This document shows, piece after piece, positions 35,788 to 46,589 of a stretch of DNA of 64,000 nucleotides (position 1 is its first letter; every line of letters starts with the position of its first letter). The position numbers and the translations under genes are program-made. Below the pieces are notes generated by a model. That model did no database searches, was not told where the DNA came from, and saw only the letters and a program-made list of their open reading frames with translations. The DNA is from Basidiobolus meristosporus CBS 931.73. Taxonomy: Eukaryota; Basidiobolomycota; Basidiobolomycetes; Basidiobolales; Basidiobolaceae. The DNA is taken from assembly GCA_002104905.1 (NCBI GenBank), contig MCFE01000060.1, positions 1 through 64,000 of the forward strand, given 5' to 3'.

Positions 35788-38100
35788 ATCTCAACAGGGG
35801 CTTGAGTGATACTTCCATTACCAGCCTATTTTTGAACAATTTCATCAACTCAGTGCTAATATGAATGCAGAATGGGGTATTACCTTTTCTATGCCTACTT
35901 ATCCGGTGGGGTTTCTAATGTAACAATTGATTCTGGAATTGTGCCAAAACTATGGCTTGGATTGGCTTAGTTTCTTTCTATGACTGGCTGCATATCCAGT
36001 TTGACTGATTGAGAATATGCTTGAAAAGTTGGGGCTGACTCTTTTTCTTCCAGTTAGACAAGATAATATTTAGAATCAAATTCATTACAGGTGGCTGAGA
36101 CTTAGTGATTCTGGGATATGAAACTTGTAGTCCACCTATTTGAATGCTAAGTTTGGTGAAGGAGTCTGAAACAATGACTACCTGAGGTCAATCTGGAACA
36201 TCAATAACTTCCATTTGATATACTATAGTTATTGAGCCATAATATATGTTGATTGGGTTGGTGATACCAATTTTTGGGGCTGAGAGGTCTTTAGCTACAA
36301 GTATTAATTTTCTATTTTCAAGTAGAGTTCTTTGACCATGCTGGGTGATACAATAGAGCTGGATGATCCAGTATCCAGTAGTGCTACAAATGATAGGTTG
36401 TTGAGGGTGAGCGGCACCTCTGTGGCTTTTAGCTATGTGATTGGTTGCTTCTTTTCTTGCACAGTTGCTATTCTAGCCTGAATTCAGAGGTTGTGATATT
36501 CTTGAAATGTAAGTTCTTCACAGGCTTTCTCATGCCCTGTTGTATCTTTGGTTGAATGATGAGAATCTTTCCACTTATGAAGCATTTGTCATCTGCATAT
36601 GAACCCTCCATTTTCATGTCTGGCTGCTTCTCTGAGGTATTTCCTGACTTATTTGTCTACTTGTTAGTGCCTTTGCAATCAATGGTAGAATGATAGCATC
36701 TTCCATGAAGCTCACAGTGGTTTGTAGCAGTTAACTTTTTCTTGGTCACATGGATGGTATTTTTCTGGTAGTTGCTGGATTGTGAGTGGAGTTGCCTGAA
36801 ATCTGGCTAACAACTGTAGTCATGGTGATTACAAGTGTACATATCTCTAAGATTTTGTAATAAGTATATGCAGGATTGCATGCTTTGACAATAACAGCTT
36901 TACTCTGAAGCAGGTGTGAGAGGTTTGGAAGAGAATATGAAGTAAGTAATACATTATCATCACTAACTTTGGCTAATCTCATTTGTCTTTGAAATCTATC
37001 ACAAAAATGTTGCACAGATTTGCCTTTTTACATTTTGGTTTTCCATAAGCTGAAGTTCAGATATGCTTTCTTGAGATAATCTTCAAAATGGCTACAAAAG
37101 AGGTTCTGGATAGTTTTCCACATACTATTGGAAGGAATGTTCACTTCAACCCAGTCAGCATCATGCACAATAGGACAGAGAGGCAGAAAATTAGCCCAAT
37201 TGGTGTCAGGATCTAGATGGGGTGCAGCTAAGACAGGACTTAACTTATAAAGAAACTCAGCAGGATTCTTTATTGCATTGGTTCCTTCTGCATAAAAAGG
37301 CAAGGATATTGGGACAATTACCTGGGTGGATCTAAAGGAGATATAGATCAGGAGGATCTAAAGGCATGAATTCTTAGTAGCTGATGCAGAGTAAGGCTTG
37401 GTGGATCTTCTGTACTGTCAATTCCTTATGAAAAATCCCAAACTTGGAAGTCATCTGACTTTCAGCAGGTATTCTGCTGGTGTTCTAATGGTATTTTCCT
37501 GGTATTTAGCTGGTGCTTTTGGTTTGAGATTTCAAATGCAATTTTTGATGGATATAATAGGCAGCTAAATACCAAATTTGGGATGGATGCTAGTTGGCCC
37601 AGTCACCACCTGGAGAATTTGTTTTCTTGCCTGCCCATCAGCTAACAACAAAGATACTGATAGTTGTCAATTTTGAGAAACTTGGAATTCAGCTGATATC
37701 ATGATGGTAAATGCCAGCCTTTTCTTAATTTTTTTTCTTAGGGAATTATTATAACAACACTCTCCTAAGCTGTTGTCATTATACCAGTTCTATACTGGTA
37801 ATTAAATATAACTTCAAGGATTTCATCTCTACAATGATTGTCTGATATTATACTGGCAAGCTTTGAGTGCATGAACATCAATGTGACTTGTTCATGCATG
37901 GTGTTTGCAAGCTGCTCAGTAAGCACTTGCCGCTTTTTTTGAACTTCCTTTAACATATGAAGATTTGAATTGCCTACTGCTGATAACATTGTGTAATGAA
38001 GCTGAATATAAACCTATTCAACAAAAAGATTGTCATATTCAAGAGAAGAGTGTAAAGAAGCTCTTGAATGGTTTGACTTAATCAAAGGGGCACTCTATGA
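35788..38100 (-). mobile_element. Decayed Ty3-like gag-protease relic
   Basis: Minus-strand pieces 37028-37303 and 36746-37015 show a gag pattern (FLYKLSPVL, DADWVEVNI, LFCSHFEDYLKKAY, QHFCDRFQRQMRLAKVSDD). A zinc-knuckle-like CELHGRCYHSTIDC follows at about 36.67 kb and the aspartic-protease LLDTGSSSS at about 36.37 kb. The reading continues to about 35.8 kb, where it is cut by the copia LTR end at 35787. This suggests the copia element inserted into it. Another gag-proximal open piece is 37765-37989. A MITE sits in between. Confidence 0.65.
37424..37743. repeat. CCC-terminus MITE, copy 1
   Basis: About 320 bp begins CCTTATGAAAAA and ends with the inverted ...TTCTTAGGG. It is flanked by AATT on both sides (37420-37423 and 37744-37747). 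It aligns along its whole length with 46040-46360. No open frame is present, so the mobiliser is unknown. Confidence 0.65.
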
Positions 38101-38109
38101 AAAATCATT

Positions 38110-38400
38110 GTGATGATCCTGTCATAAGGCCATCATAAATTTAAAGTCCTGTCACTAAAAGGTATTGATCCAATCAGAACACTGTGTAATGAGCATTAAA
38201 AATGATTGCACCCCAGACTTCACAAAAAACTTAGTGAAAATTTTTCAACACATCTATACAGAATTTACTTATGATTAATGCTCTGGCAATTTTCTCACTT
38301 TCTGATCCAGACACTGTATGAACCCCTATATTTGTGTGCATTGATTGGTTATTGCCTCTTTTTCACACACCTTATCACCTGACCCAACTGTTTTGCTTAC
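38110..38400. repeat. Dispersed repeat, diverged LTR-like copy
   Basis: This is the partner of 395-700. On the minus strand it precedes the gag relic and ends with the run ...CTTCATTACACA just before 37990, an LTR-like placement. I infer that it is a fragment of that element's 5' LTR. Confidence 0.4.
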
Positions 38401-38639
38401 TTTTTATACATACAAAATGATTTATTTCCATTGAAACTTCAGTTGAACCTCAATTGTATTGACCTATACAAGTCCCAATACCCTACACTAACATTAAGCC
38501 CAACCCCACACTTAACAAGTAACTCCATTAAAATCCACCACTCAATAAGTATTTCTGCTGTAATGATCTGTTTCCAAGACTTTGGTGGGAACCCTACAGC
38601 ATTATGCCATATTTCTTCCACTGGGTCCAATAAATCTTG

Positions 38640-41080
38640 GAATTCAGCCAGCACTGCAAGGTCTAGCACCTCCTCTGCCAGTCTTGGCTATAACCCTTGC
38701 GATATTCAAGTGTGTTTTCTTGAGCACTGCTTTTGAAGAAGTGCTGCTACCTCTTGATGTGCCTATTAATGCTTCAAATTCCACTGAGTGCATTTTTATA
38801 ACCTTCTGAGTTCTTAACATTGTTACTTTGTCTGCTGGTGGGATCTCCAATGTTTCAACAATGGGGGATATGGAGGCTGTGGCAGACAGATTGCCTTTCA
38901 CTGCAAACTCATCTACCTCATTGGAGTGTAGATCAATTGGCTGCACTTCCAATTCTTGTGAAAACAGCTGTTTCTGTGTTAGTAATTCTTCTTTGCTATG
39001 AAAGGATTCAGTCTGTCCTGGGGTTATAGTGTTAAATAGCAAGAACTGCAGCTTTCTTCTCATGCTTCCCTGTCTCTGGCTTGGGTAGGATTTTTCCCCT
39101 TTACCTATTCCTTTAACACTGCCAGGTCCTTCACTGCTACTTTGTTTGAGTGCTTCTTGTATTGAGCTGTGTTTTCTCCTTGATCAATGTTGCTCTGATG
39201 CATCTGTTTTGGCCTGCTTGTCCCTTGATGGCACTCTGCAGGCAACCTGATGCTTATTTCCTGCTTGTTTCAAGCTCTCAGCCCATGTTGTAATGGGTTC
39301 CTGAGGTAACCACTGGCTTTTATCACGGCCAGATCCTTGACTGCTCCATTGACTGAGTGATTTTGGGTTAAACTACTCCTTACCTTAATAAATATTGTGT
39401 AGCTGCATCTGTGTCTGCCTGCTTTTCCCCTATTGGCACTCTTCCAGCTATTTGATGTCTCTTTGATGCTTCTTTGGAGCTTTTGGCCCTGCTTGTAGCA
39501 GGCTCTTGAGGAAGCCACTGGTTTTTAGCCATTGTACCCTTGTTCAACTGCCTTTGATAGTTTTGGCCATTCTTGAGATACTTACTTAGTATACCCATGC
39601 TGGCTCAAACTCTACTTGCTTGTTTGAGTCCAGGATCATGCTCAAGGAGCAAGTAAAGTGCCCTCTACTTGGCTTTGAGTTCCTGATGGTCCCATGTTAT
39701 GCTGGCCTTAAGGTGTTTGTGTGCTAGACTTCTAACAGCCTCTTGAATACTAGCACACTCTTCATCAGTGCACTCAATGGCTTCATGGATATTCAATGAC
39801 TTTTAATTTTTAGGGTTTATTTTCTCCCACCCATGCTGTGATAGGTTTCTCTGCGGACATTATCTCTGAGCACTGTTGTTGTGCTTCAAGGACTGCACAA
39901 TACTCCTGTGCTGTTACATTGGGAAATGACTCAATTCTTTGCAGTGACATTGAGCTACTTGAGTTCCTTCTTTGCAGCAAAGATACCACTGTCTCTACCC
40001 AGGATATTGATTGCCCCATACTGTTCATCTGCTAATCCTGTTTCTGTACTCTTTCCTGATTTCTATGGGCCATTGCATCTATCCTATCAGCCACTGCATC
40101 TAATTGCTTTGTTAATGCTTTGGTAGGAGCAGATGATATACTTGCCAATACAGGTGGTGGTGATGTTATGACAGCCACTTGCTGGTCTTCAACTGTGGGT
40201 ACTGCTTTTGCTACATACTCATCTGCATCAGCATCATGGTCAGCCTGCAGCTCAGCAGATATTCCCAATTGCTTACTTGACTCAGAGCCTGAGAAGTCCT
40301 CATTATTACCTTCAAACTGCTTTTGCTACATTTGTATCTGCCTCAGCAATATGGTAAGCTTGCAACTCCACAAAGATTCCCAATTGCCTACTTGACTGAG
40401 AGCCTGAGGAGTCTGCATTATTCCCTTCAGTGGGCACACTGTCCACAGGGCCTTTTTTGGTTATAGCCCTGCTTGTTGCACTGAATGTCACAGCAAGCTA
40501 TTGTCAAACCATTCTTGTGTTGTTGTCAGTGGTTGGGTTTGGTTGGGAACTAGACAACTTTGCTTTATTTTTTGGTGTCATATATATAGAAGTAAGTCAC
40601 ACCAAAGAGGAAATGGTGTTACATATACATGTGTATGTGGTGCCACAACTTTATTGATAATGCTTTATATTGCAGATCATCATTGAATCTTATGTTCATG
40701 TAGGTACAATGTCTTAAATACAGACTCTCTTAAATTCACTTGAGTGTTGACAAGAATATGATACAATAATGATGCATTATTGAGTGTCAAACTGTTTGCC
40801 CCATGGACAAGACTACTTGGATTCAATGCCATAAGAGAAGAGAAAAAAGACTGTGCAACTATTGTAGCAAGCCTCTCAGCCATGAAGCATGCAGAAAGCA
40901 TAGGAAGTATTACAAGGATCACAGTGGGTGTTTTGCCACACAAGTCATATTTGCCCATTCATCAGTCACTACTCTACCAACCATACCTCACTGACTACTT
41001 GATACCTCTATAATGGTCCCAGGCTGTACTTTTCACATTGAGAAAATTAAGTCAGGCAAGTTTGTGACACCTTGAGGCTT
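38640..41080 (-). repeat. Unclassified repeat family R, copy A
   Basis: Minus-strand open pieces 40032-40268, 39810-40028, 39380-39598 and 38644-39063 belong to one broken protein rich in Ser, Gln and charged residues. It has a run of PVLASISSAPTKALTKQLD, then a coiled-coil-like stretch. Parts of it recur in copy B (49.86-51.3 kb) and copy C (51.9-53.7 kb). Within copy A, 39.3-39.55 kb contains a diverged internal duplication around 'GCTCTTGAGGAA' or 'CCTGAGGTAACC' followed by CCACTGG. I do not recognise the protein. The right part (40560-41080) also recurs at 1170-1700. Confidence 0.5.
40803..40994 (+). pseudogene. Cys/His-rich ORF fragment of repeat R
   Basis: The short piece includes RREKRLCNYCSKPLSHEACR followed by KHRKYYKDHSGC, a CxxC...H...C...H...C layout that could bind zinc. 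An aligned but frame-broken copy is at about 1400-1550. I cannot assign it to a transposase family. A KDZ-type N-terminus is only one possibility. Confidence 0.35.
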
Positions 41081-41959
41081 ATCCTAGCCTTCTGAATATG
41101 GCACACATAGTAATAACTCTTAAGAAGCAGGCTCACTAATGGATTTTGAGCCTATCTCCCCTTACAATAGTATCCTACATGAGCCCAGCAAAATTGCAAT
41201 ATGCAATGAGTCAACATCTGTAGAAAAAATGCTAAGGATACTTTGTGGGGTCAAGTAAGCCCAGTAATCTATCTACTGGTTAATGATGTGATGTTGTGGC
41301 TAGAGAAGTGGCACATTTCCACTCATATCAGTAATGGGGGCTTTGAGGACTTACAATACTTCTTGCCAAAATCATCCTAGAATGCTACTCATCATGTACA
41401 TGGTATAAGTGGGCAACCACCATGTGGCTGGCAGCATGTGACCAAGAGACTATGCTGAAACCAGCATGTGGTAACAGTTGCATGGCATTCACATCAGACA
41501 ATGCCACCATTGTAAGGTGTCCAACCTCTCAGGAATCCACCACCATTGGGGAAAACATTGTTCACACTCCAGATATTTTCTGGCAATACCCCATCTTAAG
41601 AAGCTCATGCAGTCTGACAAATATTGAGAAGCTATCTATTACAGCACTCAGTATCAGTCAAGCTCAAACATATACAATACAATTGATGGCAAACATTACA
41701 TACAGCTAAGATGCAAGGTCTACTTAGAAGGTGTGTACAACCATACCTTTGCCTTGGCAAGACATGGATTATCATTAGACAAGTATACTACCAGCAAATC
41801 ATGCAGGCCACTGATTCTCATCAACATGAATCTGCCACCTATCTTACAGTATTGGAGCAGAAATGTGATGGTAATCACACAGGTATCTGGGCCTAAGTTT
41901 CTATCCATCCTGGATAGCTACCTGTATCCATTGCTGAGTGAGCTTTGTATGCTTTCCAG

Positions 41960-42650
41960 TACAATAACAGTAAGTGGCATAATGATGGGATACATGGCAA
42001 TTGATGGAGACTCAATCATAATGCATGGAAAACCAGATAAATAAAGTGATTGCACCAATTAATTAAAATTACCTCAGCCCAATCACCTACCAATCTTAAT
42101 ATGACTTAGTATTCTGAGTAGTCTTTTCTCATCAATCCCATCACTAGCACTGGATTTCCTTTTGCCACACTAGAGGAGATGTATACCAAATATTGTGGAC
42201 CATCTAGCCCAATCTACTCAAGGCAATCCCTTGTTAAGATTCTTTGCTTTTACAAGAACTATTGCCCTACAAGGTTTCATCCCACCATCCATGGCAACAA
42301 AAGTCCTAGAAGCATTCATTCCCAGAGTGTTCAGCAACAGGTTCCATATAAGGAGTATTTTGGATACCTTCCCAATCAGGATTAATGGACCTTCTAGAAG
42401 GCAGATGCACTTTGATTCTGGCAAGTATAAAGCACACTGTGTGAAGTTTCAGGCACTGTCTGATATTGAGGGGATCATTGTCTGGTTTTGTGTGCCATAT
42501 GCTGGAAGTAGGCATGACAAAGCACTCTGGGTAGCGAATCATCCAGAATTCAGAATTGCAAAGACATTGATGGTAGACTTAGCTTTTATAGAAGAGGATT
42601 GTCCAAGATTAGGATGTATTACAGCTTATAGGAAGCCAGGATAGAGTAAA
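41960..42650 (+). mobile_element. Truncated DDE transposon copy (transposase part)
   Basis: The open piece 42195-42644 encodes the core of a DDE_4-type transposase (CVKFQALSDIEGIIVWF, GSRHDKALW, LMVDLAFIEEDCPRLG), and related non-coding sequence extends left to about 41960. It is in opposite orientation to the copy at 42778-43830, which ends 128 bp away. Relative to the copy at 63505 it lacks about 100 bp between two CCCAG pentamers, a deletion that restores an open but altered frame. Confidence 0.75.
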
Positions 42651-42777
42651 ATCACAGTAACAATAGCCTACTACTGGTATTAGGGTAGAAATTATAGTGC
42701 CAGTGGTAGGATATAGTCACTGGTAATTTTATTTAATCTGACTTATGTTGCTCAGAGCAGTGCCTTCCTTGCTTTAT

Positions 42778-43428
42778 TTACTCTTCATAATGCTCCAGAC
42801 ACATTTCTCTCAGTGGATATCTTCTTGTATGGGTATACAGTGCATTAATAAGTATCATAACTATTTTACCTATTTTGCTGTTTTCTCCTATATATGACTT
42901 TCCTCTGTATTCACCAGCCAATATGCTGAATCTCTTTGGATATCCAAATGTATGCTCTACCCTCACTCTGAAATGATTGAATATCTCATTGTAGAGCATC
43001 TGCTTCCTGCTAAGCACACCATTCCTTGGCTTCCTATATGCTGTAATACATCCTAATCTCTGACAATCCTCTCCTATATAAGCTAAGTCAGCCATACATT
43101 CCTCCCCTCAATTGAATTCTGGGCAATTTTCTACCCAGAGTGCTTTGTCATGCCTACTGCCAGCAAATGGCCCACTAAGCCAGATGATGTTACCCTCAAT
43201 GTCAGACAGTGCTTGAAATTTCACACAGTGTGCCTTGTACTTGCCAGAATAAAAGTGCCTCTGCCCTCTAGAAGGTCTGTTAATCCTGATTGGGAAGATA
43301 TCCAAAATACCACTTATATGGAGCCTGTTGCTGAACACTCTGGGATATGGAACTCTATGGGAGCTTCTGAATGTTGTTTTCCAAGCTTGCTCTAAGTCAT
43401 TCATATCCTCTGCAAGGTGGTTGTACAC
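42778..43428 (-). pseudogene. DDE transposase (DDE_Tnp_4 / Harbinger-like), broken
   Basis: Two open pieces 43108-43428 and 42778-43095, separated by a stop, carry NIIWLSGPFAGSRHDKALW, MADLAYIGEDCQRLG and FNHFRVRVEHTFG. This is the layout of the Harbinger/IS5-like DDE superfamily, with the last segment near the catalytic Glu. The family usually acts with an accessory DNA-binding protein, consistent with the divergent partner gene at 44022. Confidence 0.7.
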
Positions 43429-44021
43429 TGCTGTCAGCTGGGAATGAAAGCCTCTAGGACTTTTGTTGCCATGGATAGTGGGATGAAACCTTGTGGGGCA
43501 ATAGTGCTTGCAATAGCGGAGAAGCTTAACAAGGGATCTCCTTGGGTAGATTGAGGTAGATGGTCCAGAGTACTTAGTATAGATCTCCTCTAGTGTGTAA
43601 AAAGGAAATCCAGTTGTAGTGATGGGATTGATGAGAAAGGACTATTCAGATGAGTAAGTCATATTAAATTTGGTAGGTGATTGGGCTGAGGCATATTGAT
43701 TCAATTTGGCACAATCTACTCTATTCATCTAATTTTCCATGCATTATGATTGAGTCACCATCAATTGCCATGTATCCCATCTTTATGTTGTAAGAATCAT
43801 CCTGAAACAACAACTTGGTATTTTTGTTGATGCTTTACCCACAAGTCTAAAATCAAATAGGAAATTTGCAATTGATGGGATCTAATCCATGTCAATGCAA
43901 TCCAAGATGCATCATGCATAATACATGGAAAACTCAATAATCACATTAGTTTTCATATATACATCATATAAGACCAGGTTGATGCCAATACACTAATGTA
44001 TAAGTATCCAAGTCTGTTGCT

Positions 44022-44672
44022 ATGGTCCCTATAACAAGTCTCAACTCATCTTTGGTACAACCCAGACAAAACCCATCCCCCAGCTTACTAGTGTGGTCCA
44101 GACTGGAGAAGTCAATGTTGGATCTGTTTGAGTTCTTGCCAAATGATTTTTGTATTGCCCAAGTATTTATGATGAGCCTTCATACAGATATTTTGGCACT
44201 ACTCATTAATCTAGTAGAACTAGATACCTCAGAAAGTCAGCAGCGATGAAAGAACCTGAGTAGAAAGCTGTGGCAAGAGTTTTACATCAAGATGCCAGCA
44301 GATGTATGTAAGAAGATATATAACAAGACATGTGTTGAAATCAAGAATGAGCAGAGAGTGAGGGGATTTGATGAGGAAGCCAAGCAGGATCAATTTTGCG
44401 TGCAATTTGCACAGTATAGGCCAGACACATCTGTTTGGGTCTCAACCCTGGGAACCAAAGAGATTTTGAATGAGTTTTTGCCTCATATGACTAATGTGTT
44501 ACATGATATACTGATAGAGCTAAGTGGCTTCCAAGAGCAATATACACAGGACTCATTCAGGCAACAGTTCCAAAGTATCAGACAGAGGGTAAGTGAATTC
44601 ATTGAGGAATCAGAAGGTGAACTTCAAGAGGAAGAATACAGACTGCAAGCAACATTGTCTAGATCATGCTGA
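44022..44672 (+). pseudogene. Accessory protein of the DDE transposon, broken
   Basis: Two open pieces 44022-44249 and 44292-44672 are interrupted by a stop. The protein includes DTSESQQR, LWQEFYIKMPADVCKKIYNK and a helical region with QFQSIRQRVSEFIEESEGEL. It is repeated at 62025-63146 (minus) in the second copy, which is less decayed. I do not recognise a Myb/SANT signature, so its role is inferred from position only. Confidence 0.6.
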
Positions 44673-45760
44673 ATTCCTTACTGTCCCTTGCAACTTCAGC
44701 ACACAGGCGCAAGTCAGTCCAAACTACACCAACACCCTTCACAACAGCACCCTGCTTCAAGTCAATATGGGCCAAATTGCATCAACAAGCAGCATCACAT
44801 CAAACTCAGCCAAGGGCCATTCCAGCACATTAAGTTGTACCTGTATGTGCCATAACACCTGACCATCAGCAAGTTTCTTCTGGTTAGCTGACTGATGATG
44901 ACCCATATGAAGTGCCTCCACCACCAGAGCCTTTTGCAAGTAAAAGAACACATCACGGTGTAACACTGCAGGCCAGCTCAGCAGCATCATTGGGAGCAAT
45001 TAAGCACAGCCAAGCTGCAGCATTGCACTCATCAACTATGAGGCAAAATACTGACTACAAATACACAAGTAGCCAAGATGATAGTCAACAAGCAAGTAGT
45101 TTAGGTGTGCAAAGTGAATCACTACCAAATAATTCAGTAGTAATCCCTGTGAGAAAAAAACCTAGGAGAAGATGATGCAATAGCTTTGAATTGCTATTAT
45201 TTGTCATAATCCAAACAACTCACTTTTTTTGCAATCCAACTTGAACCACCGTAAGTCAGTGATCACTAAATTTTTGATATAAGTAATGCCAAGGTTGTTA
45301 CACATCTGAGACAGAACCCCTATAAATAAACACCCTGCACATATATACTTCATCTGCAACACCAGTGTAGCCATTTGATCTGTCTTGCATCTATTTGATT
45401 GGTAGTGTGCTAGCTATGACACCTTGTCCAATCACTAGGATCAGGGATTTACATGTTCAATGGGCAAAATGGGATATATGACGGCAAATCAGGTAGCTTG
45501 TGTATTGATCAAAGAGGCAATTGGGGGCTGACAGCTTTAGAATACTTTTGAACCAACTAGCCGCTGAGATACCATCCAATTGGAGTGATGGTAACCAAAG
45601 GGTAAGTATCAGTGTAGTTTATTGTGTGATACATGTTTATTTCCATTTACATTAAAGAAATATATCCAAGTACTGGATCTCACCTACCATAATAGTGGGA
45701 TTCAAATTTGCACATGATGCAAACATTACAAGTTAGTGCAATCATCTGTGCCAACCTCAT

Positions 45761-45820
45761 TGTGTCAGATTGTGCCATAGTGTGCAAGATTGTCCCACAT
45801 GGTGCAAAATTGTCCAAGAG
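45761..45820. repeat. 10-bp phased subterminal array, old DDE copy
   Basis: Six consecutive 10-mers start TGTG or TGTC (once GGTG). Each is spaced by exactly 10 bp, one helical turn. The same spacing is present in the MITE (52441-52520) and in the younger copy (about 61.65-61.70 kb). Possible transposase or accessory-protein sites. Confidence 0.7.
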
Positions 45821-46039
45821 TAATCCTACCTACTGGTAGCTATAATATTACACCTGATTGTTCTGAGAGACTGCAGATCACACCACACACCCTGGCACTG
45901 TACAATGGAACAAGTCTAATATCGGCATTGGGGATAGTCCAGCTATCAACATTATAGCAAGCCTTTCTGGGCACAATGGACAGATTTTCTGTCAAATATG
46001 TGAGATCCAGGAGACTTGCTCCATAGCCCATACACATTA

Positions 46040-46360
46040 CCCTATGAAAAATCTCAAACTTGGAATTCATCTGATTTTTAGCTGGTATTCTGCTGGTATT
46101 CTAATGGTATTTTACTGGTATTCAGCTGGTGTTTTGGGTTGGAGATTTCAATTGCAATTTTTGAAGGAAGTAATGGGCAGCAAATGACCAAATTTGGTAT
46201 GGATACTATTTTGTCTAATCTGCTCCTAGAGAACTTGTTTGCTTGCCTACCTATCTGCTAAGAACAGATATATTGAGAGTGGTTGATTTTGACAAGCTTG
46301 GAATTCAGCTGATACTATGATGGTATTTTACTGGCCATTTCCCAATTTCTTTTCTAAGGG
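46040..46360. repeat. CCC-terminus MITE, copy 2
   Basis: It begins CCCTATGAAAAA, ends TTTCTAAGGG and is flanked by ATTA on both sides (46036-46039, 46361-46364). It aligns with 37424-37743. CCC termini and T/A-rich 4-bp target sites recall piggyBac-type elements, but a TTAA target is not exact, so the superfamily is open. Confidence 0.65.
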
Positions 46361-46379
46361 ATTAATAGAACTGTTCTAT

Positions 46380-46445
46380 TGGATAGTGCAACATTTAGCC
46401 ATGAGTGCCAAATAGTGCCATTGAATGCCAGAGAGGCATAGAAGA
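46380..46445. repeat. Short 10-bp phased TGCCA-type array
   Basis: The blocks GAGTGCCAAA, TAGTGCCATT and GAATGCCAGA follow each other at 10 bp spacing. This resembles the DDE subterminal arrays and lies between the CCC MITE and the AT-rich block. Confidence 0.45.
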
Positions 46446-46589
46446 CCCAAACTTGGCCTCAGAGTGTGAAACATAGCTCTGCATCTTTATGCAAAGCAGC
46501 CCCTGTGTTTCACCCATCTTGTTGGAGAAAATCCATTTTCTGACCTTTTTGTTTGGATCAATGTTTTGCAGGATGTGTAAGAGCATGTA

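Larger units (their letters stand above)
42778..45919. mobile_element. Two-gene DDE transposon, old copy
   Basis: The transposase lies on the minus strand (42778-43095 plus 43108-43428 and upstream pieces to about 43830). A second protein lies on the plus strand (44022-45175). The two are divergently arranged around 43.83-44.02 kb. The right terminus AATGGAACAAGTCTAA (45904-45919) is the inverse of the terminus of the second copy at 61528. The subterminal zone 45761-45820 is a phased array. All reading frames carry stops. The left terminus is not identifiable, and the element may be truncated there by the inverted partner. Confidence 0.7.
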
